From contig NW_026570261.1 in the NCBI RefSeq assembly GCF_019649055.1, forward strand, positions 248,001 to 312,000: DNA of 64,000 nucleotides, in the 5' to 3' direction. The notes beneath the pieces were generated by a model that had not been told where the DNA came from, did not search any database, and saw only the letters and a list, made by a program, of their open reading frames with translations. This document shows positions 28,416 to 39,622 of this stretch, piece by piece. Position 1 is the stretch's first letter. Each line of letters opens with the position of its first letter. The DNA comes from Paramacrobiotus metropolitanus (Eukaryota > Tardigrada > Eutardigrada > Parachela > Macrobiotidae). Position numbers and translations under genes: made by a program.

Positions 28416-30471
28416 CTATAATGGACGGCTTAATGTAAAGCCGCATTTATTCTCTGAAAACATTTCGCCAAGTAAGTTGCTGCGAATAGTATTGTAGTAC
28501 CGATCGTGCGCTGCCGGAATCAGGCGATTCAGCCGGTTGTACGCATCCGAGAATATGGCTTTAACCGCCAGAACGCCGCGCTCCGATGTCTTCGCAGCAT
28601 CTTTTCCGGCATCCAACGGTTCCTGGATGCAGAGCAGCGTGCTGGGTTCCTCGTCCAGCACGCGCCGTAAATCGGATTTGTTGACAACGTCCCCATCCTG
28701 CGCCATCATGATAGCGTGGTCGCGGTAGTTGAAATCCTGTCCAAAGTACTTGAGAAATCTCAGCAACAGATCGCCCAGATTGTCGCCGGTGTTTTGGCGC
28801 TTCATGACAAAGCCAACGACCATCAGCGTCAGGACGTAGGAGCTGATACCGCCGGAGTTGATATCGGTGCGCTGGTGACGCCGAAGCAGCTCTTTCAGCA
28901 CAACGACCAGGCGGGGCACGCTGGGGTACTGGCGGATTCGGGACTGGATCCATTCGGTGTTTTGCAGTCCGCGGTGCACGCTTCCTTCCTTCATACACTA
29001 TGTACGTACAAGAAAATCAGAGTCAGGACAGTGAATTAAATGGGACGTTCACGTCATAAGCTACTGCTGAGTGGATTACATTACTGCATACAAAATAAAG
29101 GGAACCTACAGCGCTGTACACAGATATGGACAACAAGGTCATGAGCGTAATGCTGTAGATGTTTCGCAGTGAAGTACGAGTACATGTAGTGGTACTAACT
29201 GAGAATCTTGGCTGTACCAAAAAGTCGTGCTAGTGTTGTTGCAAGAGAAACATTTATGAGCTTCACCTCCGAAGCACGACAGTGCAATTTGACCGTTTCC
29301 GTCGCAAATTGAACAAACTGACCGTTTCCGGTCCTTACAGGTCTTACATTCTGGTTGTACTTGTAATCGTCCAAAAAGAGACTGCATGTCAAACACTTAT
29401 TTAGAAATTCAATATCTGAACGGTTCATATAAACGACTACCGTGGCAACAACTTTATTCCAGTACGGTGGTAACTGGTTACTGGTTAGTGGTTACCGTGC
29501 ATTGAGTACGTGGCATTACGCGCAAAAGGAGTGAAACGGTTCAGAACAAGAGAGTCATACAAGAACGCAAATTATGCCAAAATCCTATTTCATTTGACAG
29601 GGAAATCTAACCGATGCGCAGTGCTAAGACATTTCAGTGCTAAAACGCTTAAAAATCATATAATTATAAAAAAGACCAATACAGTGTGTAACGGATTTGG
29701 GCAGTTATAGCTTCACCATTTAACTGAACGCTGGTTTTTTGCGGTTCATTGAGTTTTGACGTTAAACTCTGAAGCGTAACTCGCTACCAAAAAAACTTAG
29801 CTCTAATGTAGCTCTCATAAAAATTATGTATATTGTGACTATTGCCTATGGTAACGTGGCTTGCGATATAACTCTAAACTCGGCTGACTTGCATGAATGA
29901 ATAGCGTATCTCCTAGGGTAACTTGCACTCTCCCTGTAACGCTAAACGCTAACGGGGTGCGCATTTTCCATAACTGCCCAGGTCTGGACTGTACAACAGC
30001 ACCAGTTATCTGCTATCATCGCAAATTCTCAATCATAACCCGACACCGACCGACCCTTACCGAAATGTCCAGTGTCAGCTGCGTCCGTTGATCCCGCACT
30101 TTCAGCACCGGTACGTTGGCACTGCTGATCAGGTTTACCGGGACCAGCGCGTAGGAATTACCGTTCGACATGACGCTCTGAAATGCTCGCAGGCAGCCGG
30201 CAGGATCGGATGCGTTACTATACCGTGTCGGCACCACGACCACCACATCAACGTCACTGGATGGTAACCCGCTCTCCGTCACGGAGCTGCCAAAGGCCTC
30301 CACCCTGATATCAGACCAGTTGTCGGTGAAGAACCGGCGCAAACGCTGCACCACCTCCGTTCGTTTGGTCTTTTCGCTGGCGTACCCGTGGATGTTGTTG
30401 TAGAAGGCGCTGATTTCGCCGTCAAGCGCACGGGTGAATGCCGCATAACCCTGATCGTTATAGCGTGCCAT
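28416..30471 (-). CDS. Non-canonical poly(A) polymerase, TENT4/Trf4-like, two exons
   Basis: Exon 1 is 30471..30061 (137 codons) and exon 2 is 28997..28416 (193 codons plus stop). The donor is TCG|GTAAGG and the acceptor ACATAG|TG, phase 0. Exon 1 carries the nucleotidyltransferase signature: FGSSVTESGLPSSDVDVVV gives the GS motif and two catalytic aspartates, and LTLDIS the third. Exon 2 is the PAP-associated domain: WIQSRIRQYPSVPRLVVVLKE, GGISSYVLTLMVVGF, LGDLLLRFLKYFGQDFNY, LCIQEPLDAGKDAAK, YNRLNRLI. These enzymes add short oligo(A) tails to nuclear RNAs for surveillance or modify mRNA tails. At 330 residues it is essentially the catalytic core without the long termini of vertebrate TENT4. 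All key residues are present. A start at 30534 is possible only with a non-ATG codon. Confidence 0.88.
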
Positions 30472-31365
30472 AGTCACAACGGAAATAGCGCAACTGTACG
30501 TAGTAAAGACAAAATTTCTTACAATGAATTCCAAAACCAGCGTAAGCTAATGTAACGACATGTACCACACTGGCACCGGTATATATAGCTGTAGTGTTGC
30601 GACCGACCGCAATTATGTCTTCCACGTCTTATGGAACATTTCTGGTCAACCGCACAATGCACAAAAATATGCAAACTGTGTCTTTCTGGATCAAAATGAA
30701 ATCATAAGCAATCACGTTTACTCATTTTGCGATTAGAACGGCATGTGTTGTGTAGTGCATTCCTCCTGCTTCTTATCTTGTCTGTTGTCATGTCTGATAA
30801 GCTTCGCCGCTGTAACGGTTAACAAGACCAACAAGCCGGCAGCCGTTTATTGTATCATTTTGTCACGTACGAATACACATTAGAGACGGATGAATGATTT
30901 TTCCGCCTTTATCAGGGCATCATGAAAAAAAGCGGCGTAAATTTTCCGGCGCCACTTGGGTAGCGCTATCTCCGTAGTGTGTATGTGACTTGCCACGCCT
31001 TTCATTTGCTACAAGAAATTAGTGCTTGTAAAAAAATTAGGGTTTACAAATCATAGAATAACAAAACAGAAATCACAGAAAATATTAAAATTTTATATAA
31101 GAAATCACACTCATTCAGTTGTAATGAGATGAATTGACAATTAGACATAATTAGAATAATTGCACTTTGGTTCTACAGGTTGCTACCGGGAAATAAACCG
31201 AATAAACTCGTCTTCCTTAGGAAATCCTTTATTATGCTTTATTCGAAGCAATAAAAGAAAATCAAAAAACTGAAACAGTTACAGTAGTTATCAAAAATTC
31301 TGTAACTTTTATGTACGCATTGTAGTAGAACGACCGCACCGCCGCCTTCTCCGCGACAGGCTTAT
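30472..31365. other. Intergenic region between TENT4-like and secreted-protein genes
   Basis: It contains a TATATATA at 30580..30587, about 110 bases upstream of the TENT4-like ATG and a candidate TATA box. Otherwise it is AT-rich without genes. Confidence 0.5.
30580..30587 (-). promoter_or_regulatory. Candidate TATA box of the TENT4-like gene
   Basis: TATATATA lies about 110 bases upstream of ATG 30471 on the minus strand. The assignment is by position only. Confidence 0.35.
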
Positions 31366-31561
31366 TTAGACGTGGCAGGACAAGACCTCTTGCATTAGTG
31401 GTTTCAACGTTGTATATGTGGCACCAGCACCTTCGCCACATGTCGCCTTAACGATATCCAAGGTATACGTCTCCATTAGACGACGATACACTCTGTAAAA
31501 AAGATAGCCAGTCGGCTGTACCTATGTGGATTTCGATCACATGTTAAGCATGTAAGAGAAG

Positions 31562-31592
<31 letters not shown>

Positions 31593-32335
31593 GCTCATTA
31601 TGTAATGGGGTTTGTACTTTGTAGATAGCGTTGACACATTAGCTTTAGTAAGTGACTTATTTACCGGCACTGCCAGTCAAGGGAACTCGCAACGGTTTCG
31701 TGCGAAGGTTGTGCGCCAATCTCACTCAGCAGGCCATCGTTTCTGATAGTGGAGACGTTTGTCAGCGCTTTTTTGCATTCAACAATGCGGATTAATTGTT
31801 GATCGGGGTGCGGAACGCGGCACATTTGGTGAAGGAAGCCGGTGAGATTGAGGTGCTCCCAATAAAAAGGCATGTGTCGTGACCCTTGGTAAGGACACTC
31901 ACGGGGTGCATTGGTTAAGCAGCTAACCACGCCAGCAACCGGGCTACAACGGATAAGTAAATATTTGGCATTAATTCAGACCGAATGCTTTAGTGTCAGT
32001 TGAAAACTTCAAACATAAACTTGAGATCGCTGACACTCTCATACTGGCATAAACAAAGTTGCCTTTTGCGATTTGGCTTACCCACAGAAAAATTCAACTA
32101 TAGCTGCGGCAGTGGTCTCGTTAATGAAATCTGCGAAGATCGCTGATTGCACCATTTGCATTTTTAGTGTGCTCGTCTCTATCAGTGAGTCGAAGGATCG
32201 CGCGCATTGCTCGGCCCCTCTCTGACTTTCCGGTGTACAGGTGCTTTGCGACCCCGTGGCTGCAAGTGATACTCCCAGGTGGCTTCCTGCTATTGCAATA
32301 ACCATACATAGTGTAAAACGAAAACGGAAATCCAT
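31366..32335 (-). CDS. Secreted cysteine-containing protein, three exons, lineage-restricted
   Basis: Exon 1 is 32335..32082, exon 2 is 31943..31665, and exon 3 is 31492..31366. Donors are GG|GTAAGC and CG|GTAAAT; acceptors are TTGTAG and TTTACAG. Lengths sum to 660 nt (219 codons plus stop) with matching phases. The start DFRFRFTLCMVIAIAGSHLG is a signal peptide. The mature protein has spaced cysteines (STCTPES, EQCARSF, FFCG, VSCLTNAPRECP, QMCRVP, VECKK, ATCGEG, LSCHV) suggesting a helical disulphide fold. I do not recognise the family. Without the last splice it would stop at 31661. Confidence 0.7.
31562..31592. repeat. TA microsatellite in an intron
   Basis: About 15 TA units lie in the second intron of the secreted-protein gene. 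Confidence 0.85.
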
Positions 32336-33223
32336 AGCTGTCAAGCAGTCCTTGGGTCAGGAACAAAATCCGTTGCCGCTGACGGGTAACCGAATGTTGT
32401 TAATGTGAAAATACCACCGCTGCAGCGTAATGTCGAAGAAATTTATAGGCAGACTTATGCGAGCAACAAACATGATGGTTCCCGAAGGTTGTGTAAGCTT
32501 ATCGCGGCAAAACATCTTCCAAGAAATTTTGTGAAATCGAAGATCGGATATCGAAAAAATTTAAGGCACTGCGGCAAACTTATCCGAGCAACAAACATGA
32601 TGGTTCCCGAGATTATGCAAGCTTATCGCGGCCAAAAGATCTTCCTTTAATTTTTAGAATCAGTAAGACTTCTTGCAGTCAAAGTAATCAAATGCGGCTG
32701 TACTCTGTCATCAGAAGTTGTTTTGTAGTTTGACATTTCAGTAACGCAGGAAGTGTATTTTATAAATAATAATTTTACCTACATAGCTCTTTTTCGTTGA
32801 TCAGCACCCTGTAACTACATAATAATATGGTTTTCCTAGATGAACCGGAAATGACTATTTTAGTGGATTAAAAACGTTTTGTAAGAAATATTTTGTAGGA
32901 AACATGTAAAAGTGTGCTGCTTAGACTTGGTAGTGCCTCAAGGGTTTGTCTGCTCAATGAATAACCTAAACCAAACGACAAACATGACCGACAATAGCTG
33001 ACAAAAAAATCGGAAGCATTAACGTAGTGCAACGTGCCCGCTTCAGCGCTATCATTCGCTACATGGAAGTAACGGATAAAGTGTATCGGTCGACGCGTCA
33101 CTGAACAGCCGTTCCTTGAAACTACAATGGGCAAAATGTGTGATAATTATAGTTATTATTGGTAAAGGTCACCCTGCCTCACGATCTACGCTCCGTTTGC
33201 AGATAGTATACCACCTACTCGCA
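32336..33223. other. Intergenic region with a local tandem duplication
   Basis: It contains the tandem duplication described separately. No gene is supported. Confidence 0.5.
32431..32650 (+). repeat. Tandem duplication, period about 125 bases
   Basis: GAGCAACAAACATGATGGTT at 32461 recurs at about 32586, followed by CCCGA ... TGCAAGCTTATCGCGGC in both. The copies differ by small changes. Confidence 0.85.
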
Positions 33224-34546
33224 TCAGTTTAGGCATATATCATAAGCGCGTGCAAACTGGTCAGGGAAAAAGGTAGCCCGACAATCTTGGCAGTGGAAGT
33301 CGGCTTTCACTCTGGGTCTCAATGTATTTGGTCCACAAAACTCTTCTGCATGTCTTCCGCAAATGTATTCCACCTTCACGATATGTTTTCGGTCATGTGC
33401 CACCCGCAGTAGAGATTGCAGATGTTGATTGGCGCAAAGATCTCTATTGGCTGTTAAAGGCATTCCTTCGAAGTACAAGCTTATAGGAGTCGTGACATTC
33501 TGCAGAAAGCGGATCAGTTCGTCCGGCAGCGCGATAAAGTTGTTATGTCCAAGATAAACCGTGTCCAGATGAGGAAGATTCAGGGCTGAGGAAGCCTTGA
33601 GAGTGGTAATATTGTCCGATTCTGCACCGAGCTCCTACATATGGAACAGTAAGCCTGCTGTGTGGCTATAAGAACATGCCTGCGATGTTCAGTTACACTC
33701 TACATAACAAAGGAAATACATGCAAATTCTGTTCTCGGTTAAAATATTGCTTGACCTGTTATTCGGTACTCCATCCTTTAGGGAGTCATTTTGTGCAGAA
33801 CCGGCTTTACCTATAGCTTACCAATAGCAGTTGACTATTAATTTTGCCTCAGTGCCGAAACGTTTAAAACCGGTATTCGGGCTTGTTTGCAGGGTTTTCA
33901 TACCGTAAACACCATTAAATGGGACCATTAGTGTTATCTATAGGGTTGTTAAAAAATGTACTTGTACATGGAAAAACACGCTGATGAAGAAAGTTCAGAA
34001 ACCAACCTGCAGAGTGGCCGGTAAGATAGACAGATCGAATTCCGGCATTTGGTTGTCGGTTAATTTAAGCCATTTTAACACCGGCGTCCCGTCAAACGAT
34101 CCCGGGGCAATATGAGCCAAGCCGGTACGTATAACTTCTAAGCCCTCTAAACGATCAAAACCCTGAAACATTCCAGCGTTAAGTGACAGAAACTGTCCGT
34201 ATATGAACGCCAAGGACACCACTGTGCTTCTGATATTGATCAGAAATGACTGGATGATACCGGTGTCGTTGAAGATGAAGGTCTCGAAGTACAGATTGCG
34301 TATATCATGTAGATAATGAGGTAAAGCTGGAATATTTTCCAAATACGACTTGTTAAATAAATTGCCCAGGGTCAGCTGCGCAGTCTCTTTGGGAAGAAGG
34401 CTAGCGTTGAACAGGTCAGCTACGGTTGCAACTTCGCAGTAATACGTCTGGTCATTGAGCTGACAATGACTCCCCGTTAACGTTAATTGTACTGTGACTT
34501 GTACAAAAGCGTAAAACAGAAACAAAACCAGTATCTGCCGACTCAT
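33224..34546 (-). CDS. Secreted leucine-rich-repeat protein, two exons
   Basis: Exon 1 is 34546..34007 (180 codons); exon 2 is 33634..33224 (136 codons plus stop). The donor is CTGCAG|GTTGGT and the acceptor ATATGTAG, phase 0. The N-terminus SRQILVLFLFYAFVQVTVQ is a signal peptide. Degenerate LRR units follow (VVSLAFIYGQFLSLNAGMF, LEGLEVIRTGLAHIAPGSF, LKWLKLTDNQMPEF, LDTVYLGHNNFIALPDEL). A cysteine-rich C-terminal cap has CANQHL, YICG, EEFCG and FHCQDC. Extracellular LRR proteins mediate adhesion or recognition; the partner is unknown. It resembles the gene at 37578 in layout. A TATATTTAAG at 34628..34637 lies about 85 bases upstream. Confidence 0.8.
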
Positions 34547-34627
34547 TTTTACAAAGGAAACAAATTTGACGTTGATATCACCGCAATACACAAAGAATTA
34601 CGTATAAATGACAGCCTCGAATACTTC

Positions 34628-34637
34628 CTTAAATATA
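34628..34637 (-). promoter_or_regulatory. Candidate TATA box of the minus-strand LRR gene
   Basis: TATATTTAAG on the minus strand lies about 85 bases before ATG 34546. Position only. Confidence 0.35.
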
Positions 34638-34646
34638 CACGAAAGG

Positions 34647-36225
34647 AAACTGTCGGCGTTTTTCTACAGAGAAACAGACCGGAGACCTGTTAGGTGCAGT
34701 TGATATTCCGCATACATATTATGTACTGAGAACCAGGTAAATTGCAGCCCTAAGGCTGCGTGCGGGTTGGGATTTGCAGTACGGAACTGTCATGATAAGG
34801 CAAAAATGCGGCTTGTAATTATTAATTTTGGCAACCGCTGCTGCCACTTTGAACGATAATGTTATAGTAGTAAACAAATGACACACATCTGACACACAAT
34901 TATTGTGCGTACTGTACAAAATTGTCCCGTAATTTCTAGCATCACGGGTTTAACGGAAAGGTTGTGCTATGAGCGCTCGAGCCACTACACCACGTCTACC
35001 ACAACGACAAAGTATTCCTCTCAATAGTTAACGTAACTTAATAAAAGAGCAAACTGCAAAGTTTATGTTTCAATAAATTAACATGTTACCAACAAATTTA
35101 CTGTACAAGCTTGCCCCCAAAACTCCCACGGATCAGTATCGCGAAATATATACAGATTCATGGGTTACGCCAAGTTACATAATTATAATATGCGCGCCGC
35201 CACACTATTCGCGTACATGCAGCGGTCCATGCCGGGTTTGTATCGTAATCGATATAAAATTAATAATATCATAAAAATAATATTTACAATATTTTAAACA
35301 TATTTATGTTATCACAAACGTATTATAAACGTATTTTGCATGGCTGATCACTTAATGTTGGTAATACACGCCTCTGGTGGTGTTAACTTTAGGCTACCCT
35401 TATACTGTAGATTAATGACAGTAAACTGGTGATTTGTGGCATACATTTTTTCTCAAAATAATTACTGTAATAATCAGTCTGGCGTAATTAAAAGGCATTT
35501 CTTAAAAACTTTGTAAGTGGTAATCAAATTTGCATGCTTTCTATGATGCCTTTAATTTAATTACACCAGACTGGTCAACATTAAGCAATATAGATATAAG
35601 CAAGTACGTATTGTACATACTAGCTTAACTGTAGTACGCCGTATAATGTAACGCATAATTAGCAATTTACGCATAATTAACATGTAGCCGCGTCAAGACG
35701 TAGTAAACAAACTACTTGTAGTTTGTAGTTCAATTCGTCCTGGGTTCTGAATTAAAAACAACTACATAAGTTACAGAAGTGATGCCATTGTCTCCATTTA
35801 GTTAATCACATATCCACGAAGTCGATTAAATTTTTATCAGCTGTATGTAATTATGGATTACTTAAAAATTTGTAACCTGATAAATGTACATGCTTTTCGG
35901 ATGCGCGATAAATGGCAGCTGATTTTGTTCGTTTTCGAGGCCAAACCGCTTAATAAGAATTCATTGCATTCTGTTATACAGCGCGAACATTAGACGCGCG
36001 TCCCGCGATAGCTGACGCCTGTCATTGTCATGGTGGAGGTTCTTCAGTGTCCAGCCAGCTGGACTGACAACCCTTTCTGTCGGCCTGCACATTTGCCGGC
36101 ATCGTCCAGCTGGCTGGCAGAAAGCGGCCATCTTTGGGATGGCATCAGGTGGCCGCACGGAGAACATCCCGTAGGCATGCCAGCGGCCTATTAACGAGAG
36201 GGTCTCTGGCGGCTACACGGAGGCC
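34647..36225. other. Intergenic region, no gene recognised
   Basis: The region is AT-rich. GC-richer sequence near 36.0-36.2 kb has CCAGCCAGCTGG-like inverted motifs but no gene. Confidence 0.5.
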
Positions 36226-36875
36226 GTGCATTTCGCATCGGGCAACGTCCCGTTGTGCGTTTGACCCTGGGCATAATATCCACAAAGTCCACGTATTGGT
36301 AGTTGATATCTATGTAGTCACCGCGAAAGGGATGCGGAACCCTGTAGAATTGCAGGAACTTGAAAATTACATACAGTAAGACAGCCCGCAACATCGGCTG
36401 TCTTGGGAAAGGTCACCGGTTTATACGTACGTTTTTGGGTAGGTGATCTTCTTGCCCAGGAAGATGGAGCTGGCGGCTGCTTTCTCCCGCATCCGACTGA
36501 TGGATGTCAGATCAAAGCACAGACGATACTTCCGGCACTATATATTAAGTAATAATAAAAAAATACCTTTACCGAATAGCCGACGTGAAAACTGTTTGAA
36601 CACCGCAGCTGACGTTACAGACTACGTGTCCGTTTACAGCGTTGTGAAGAAATTACTGCTTATCTGTGGAAGGAAAATCGAAAGAATATTTTGATAAAAA
36701 ATCGGATTTATAACCCGCCATGGGTGGAAAATATCCCTGAGTGTGAGTATCAGACTGGTCATCATAAGAAAGGACGGACTGGGCGGCCAGCGGCCCAACG
36801 CTGGTCCACCGGCGGCATGGATGGCTTAGGTGTCGGAGTAGGAAGAGCGGGAATTTGTAGCGCTGCACAAAAAGT
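36226..36875 (-). pseudogene. Duplicated myosin I tail exons
   Basis: Three segments match myosin tail exons of the gene at 41735..54488 in the same order and strand: about 36704..36870 (copy of 43750..43881, frame disturbed by insertions), about 36436..36541 (copy of 43416..43522, intact, SISRMREKAAASSIFLGKK), and about 36228..36345 (copy of 43197..43332, with its middle deleted). Flanking intron sequence is also shared. They lie 5 kb beyond the last real exon, so they are a partial segmental duplication and unlikely to be translated. Confidence 0.85.
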
Positions 36876-37577
36876 ACTTGTTCATTATTTTTTAGTTTAT
36901 ACAGCCATTTAATTTCTTCATTTGTAACTAGGGCGGCAAATGAGAATTAAGGACAATTTTTGTGTCTACTATGTTAAAATAGGTATGTACGAGTATTCAA
37001 TATCAGATGAGTATAAATAAAAGAAAACCATCCATACTGTATTTAAACGGGAACATCTCGGTCCGCAAATTGTCGGGAAGCAAGGAGAACTGATTAGATT
37101 GACGGAGGTTAGAGAATTGATGAGTTACCGCGGTTTACATAGCAATGATAGCATAGACCAATCTGCACGGCAGCAAGGTTTAAGCGGCTTCTTTGTTCGT
37201 ACACCATTTACCCGTAAACCTTCCCGCCGCGGCTGCATGCGCCAGTTATGTTACAACCGTCTTGCAACAAAAGAGCACATTGGCAGGCACACAGCAATAA
37301 AGCCAGGCAAATACGATAGTATCTAATCGGTATATGCAAGCGCAGGAAGATGTTTTCCGATGATAAGAGAGTAACCGGCATTCTTTCGACAAGCCGCATA
37401 GCTGGAACTTGCGAATTTGGACGCCGTTAGCGGACACGCAATTGCCACTAGTGTGCAACCTTGGATTTTCTTGTTGTAGGTTTTCGCTGGAGTACCAGCT
37501 CGTTAAAAGCGTTTCGAGTCAGACAATTTTCCAATACATTATTGGCATTACATAAGCATTTTTCAAATAAATCAAAA
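36876..37577. other. Upstream region of the plus-strand LRR gene
   Basis: Short frames only; nothing recognised. Confidence 0.4.
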
Positions 37578-38755
37578 ATGCTTTTTTGGGTGTTTCTTCT
37601 TTTTGCATTTCATGGAATAGCTTCAACAGCCCACGGCGGCTTGACTGGTAAAAAATGTCGAAATTTAGGTTACGCATTATTGTGTGTCGTTTTGTCAAAT
37701 GCTATGCTCGAGCTTGATCAGAAGAACATCATTCTTTACTTTTAGGACTGCCAACAATTTCCACGGATTTAGAAACAGACTGCAGCCCGCAGCCACTGCC
37801 AGCACCGAATGACCAGTTGTCAACTGCGGTCATCTTTCCTTTCCGAACAGACTTGCTAACTGCTGCAGAATGCGCCGCCTATGGCCGCCACTGGATGCAC
37901 GACATCACGTTCTGGGAACCAGACCAGTGCCAAGACCCTGGGACCGCGACGTCCAGCTTCAACCCACGCAGGATAACATATGTTCCTGTACGCTTCATCG
38001 CCGGCACCAATGCCATCAACGCCACCCGCTTGATTAGCACAATAAGTCCAACCCGCGCCGTTACCGTCACCGTCGAATGTAATGACCTTCTCCAGTCTGA
38101 ATTACTCAGCCCCGCAGAAGACGCTCTGCACACTGATGTTTTCCAGCCCATTCGGCGGCAAGTGGTGGAGCTGTCGCGCCGACACTGCAGCACGCCCGAT
38201 GCGACATACAAAATGTACAGCGTGGGTCTGCTGCCTAGCCTCATCCGACTCGAAATGCGCAACTGCTACAATATGACAATTAAAAAGAGGGATTTCGCCC
38301 TGATGCCACAGTTGCGGGTGTTCGAAGCCATAACTTCATCGATTGCGGAAATCGAAGCGCACACCTTCACCGATCTGGTTAATCTGCGCAGTTTAATGTT
38401 AGAGCGCGGCCTTTCTGATCTACTGTGGTACGGCAAAACCGGGCCAGTGTCTCTTCGTACACTGCCCAGCAAGGCCGATATGGAACACATGCGGCGACTG
38501 CACTGTGACTGCTTCTACGCGTGGCTCCGCAACTTCCTTAAAACGAAACCGTATCTTCTGCAAGACAGAGGCGACGGCGAAGTGGCCATTGTTGGGAATT
38601 ATCGCACGACTGGATTTGGTGTGAAGGGAGAATTCCGTCCTTATCTGAATGTTGATTGCTCTCTGCCGTTAAACTTTGCAAACCTTCCCAATGTGCCTCC
38701 CGGCGTGGCTGCACCATTTGCTTACAACATGCAGTGCTATAATTTGACTTGCTAA
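37578..38755 (+). CDS. Secreted leucine-rich-repeat-like protein, two exons
   Basis: Exon 1 is 37578..37647 and exon 2 is 37746..38755. The 98-base intron (ACTG|GTAAAAAA ... TTACTTTTAG) gives a continuous frame of 359 codons plus stop. Exon 1 is the signal peptide (LFWVFLLFAFHGIASTAHG). The body has an N-terminal region with paired cysteines, then LRR-like strands (LIRLEMRNCYNMTIKKRDF, LRVFEAITSSIAEIEAHTF, LVNLRSLMLERGLS). A C-terminal cysteine cap follows (RRLHCDCFYAWLRNFLK ... VDCSLP ... MQCYNLTC), typical of LRRCT domains. It is extracellular; the ligand is unknown. Layout is similar to the minus-strand LRR gene at 33224..34546. Confidence 0.8.
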
Positions 38756-38860
38756 CTACAGCGTGTACGTATGGCTAACAGTCCAAACTGTAAGCTGTTA
38801 TTTAACTTTTAATAAGTATCATGGTACGAGTACAAACTATGCACCACAACAAAACGGCGC

Positions 38861-39622
38861 TTACAAAAGAAACACTTCCTCTATGCTATCCTGATCGGGG
38901 ATCGTACCCATCACACAAATCGCGTTTCCCCGTTGTATTTGCATAGATATTCGCTGTTTAAAGAACTCTTTCGCCCGCTTTTGTCCAGTTGAAGTCGCTA
39001 TACCGTTTCCAACCGTTTCTACTAGCTTTTTAGTACCGTCTCCAAAAGGTCCGTAAATTTCGAAGGCTGCAGCAACAAAATCGTATCTTGTTTGCATCCA
39101 TGCGTGTTTCGCCAGTTTCTTTCTTTCAGCAAGTTCGGCTGCTGCGCCGGCGTTCACGGAAGTGCGGTCGATGTACGAGGCCGCCAGCGTGTCCACGCAA
39201 ATCACATCCACTGCCAGCGGTTTTCCGCGCTTCCACGGAATGAGGGTGATCACATCCGGCCTCTTCTTATCTTTCAGGGATAGACCTTTTGGTTCCATTC
39301 TCGAAGGAAAGCCAGTTGATTTCAGGCCCCGAGTGAATTCCGCGCTGATTCCGTCGTGTCGTGGTAATCTTCCGGCAGACCGCTTACAACGAAGTCCGTG
39401 CCGGCCGAACTCGTCGACCAGCGCACCACAAACGCATACGTGCGGAGTGACGATCGGAGCTCCCAGACGCAGCGCGACACTTATGCGAAAAGCGTTGTCG
39501 TCTAACAGATTACCGAGGCAAGCTGCCGGCAATGCGTGAATCCACACGCCTGCTTCCGGGACTGATACCGCCTGCCGCTTTGCGCAGGTTTGACCACCTA
39601 TTTGCCATTTTAGTGAAAACAC
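38861..39622 (-). mobile_element. 5'-truncated non-LTR retrotransposon, C-terminal endonuclease-like end
   Basis: An open frame of about 250 codons with no reverse transcriptase before it. It carries the cysteine-histidine knuckle (PHVCVCGALVDEFGRHGLRCKRS) and RHDGISAEF, then EPKGLSLKDKKRPDVITLIPW..GKPLAVDVICVDT. This is the layout of the zinc knuckle and restriction-like endonuclease at the C-terminus of R2/NeSL-type retroelement proteins. Truncation at the 5' side is typical of target-primed insertion. The end near 38861 lies 100 bases from the LRR gene stop, on the opposite strand. Confidence 0.75.

Noticed and set aside
28561-29039. Frames on both strands over the TENT4 exon
   Set aside because: They lack domain matches; the minus-strand frame with the PAP-associated domain explains the sequence.
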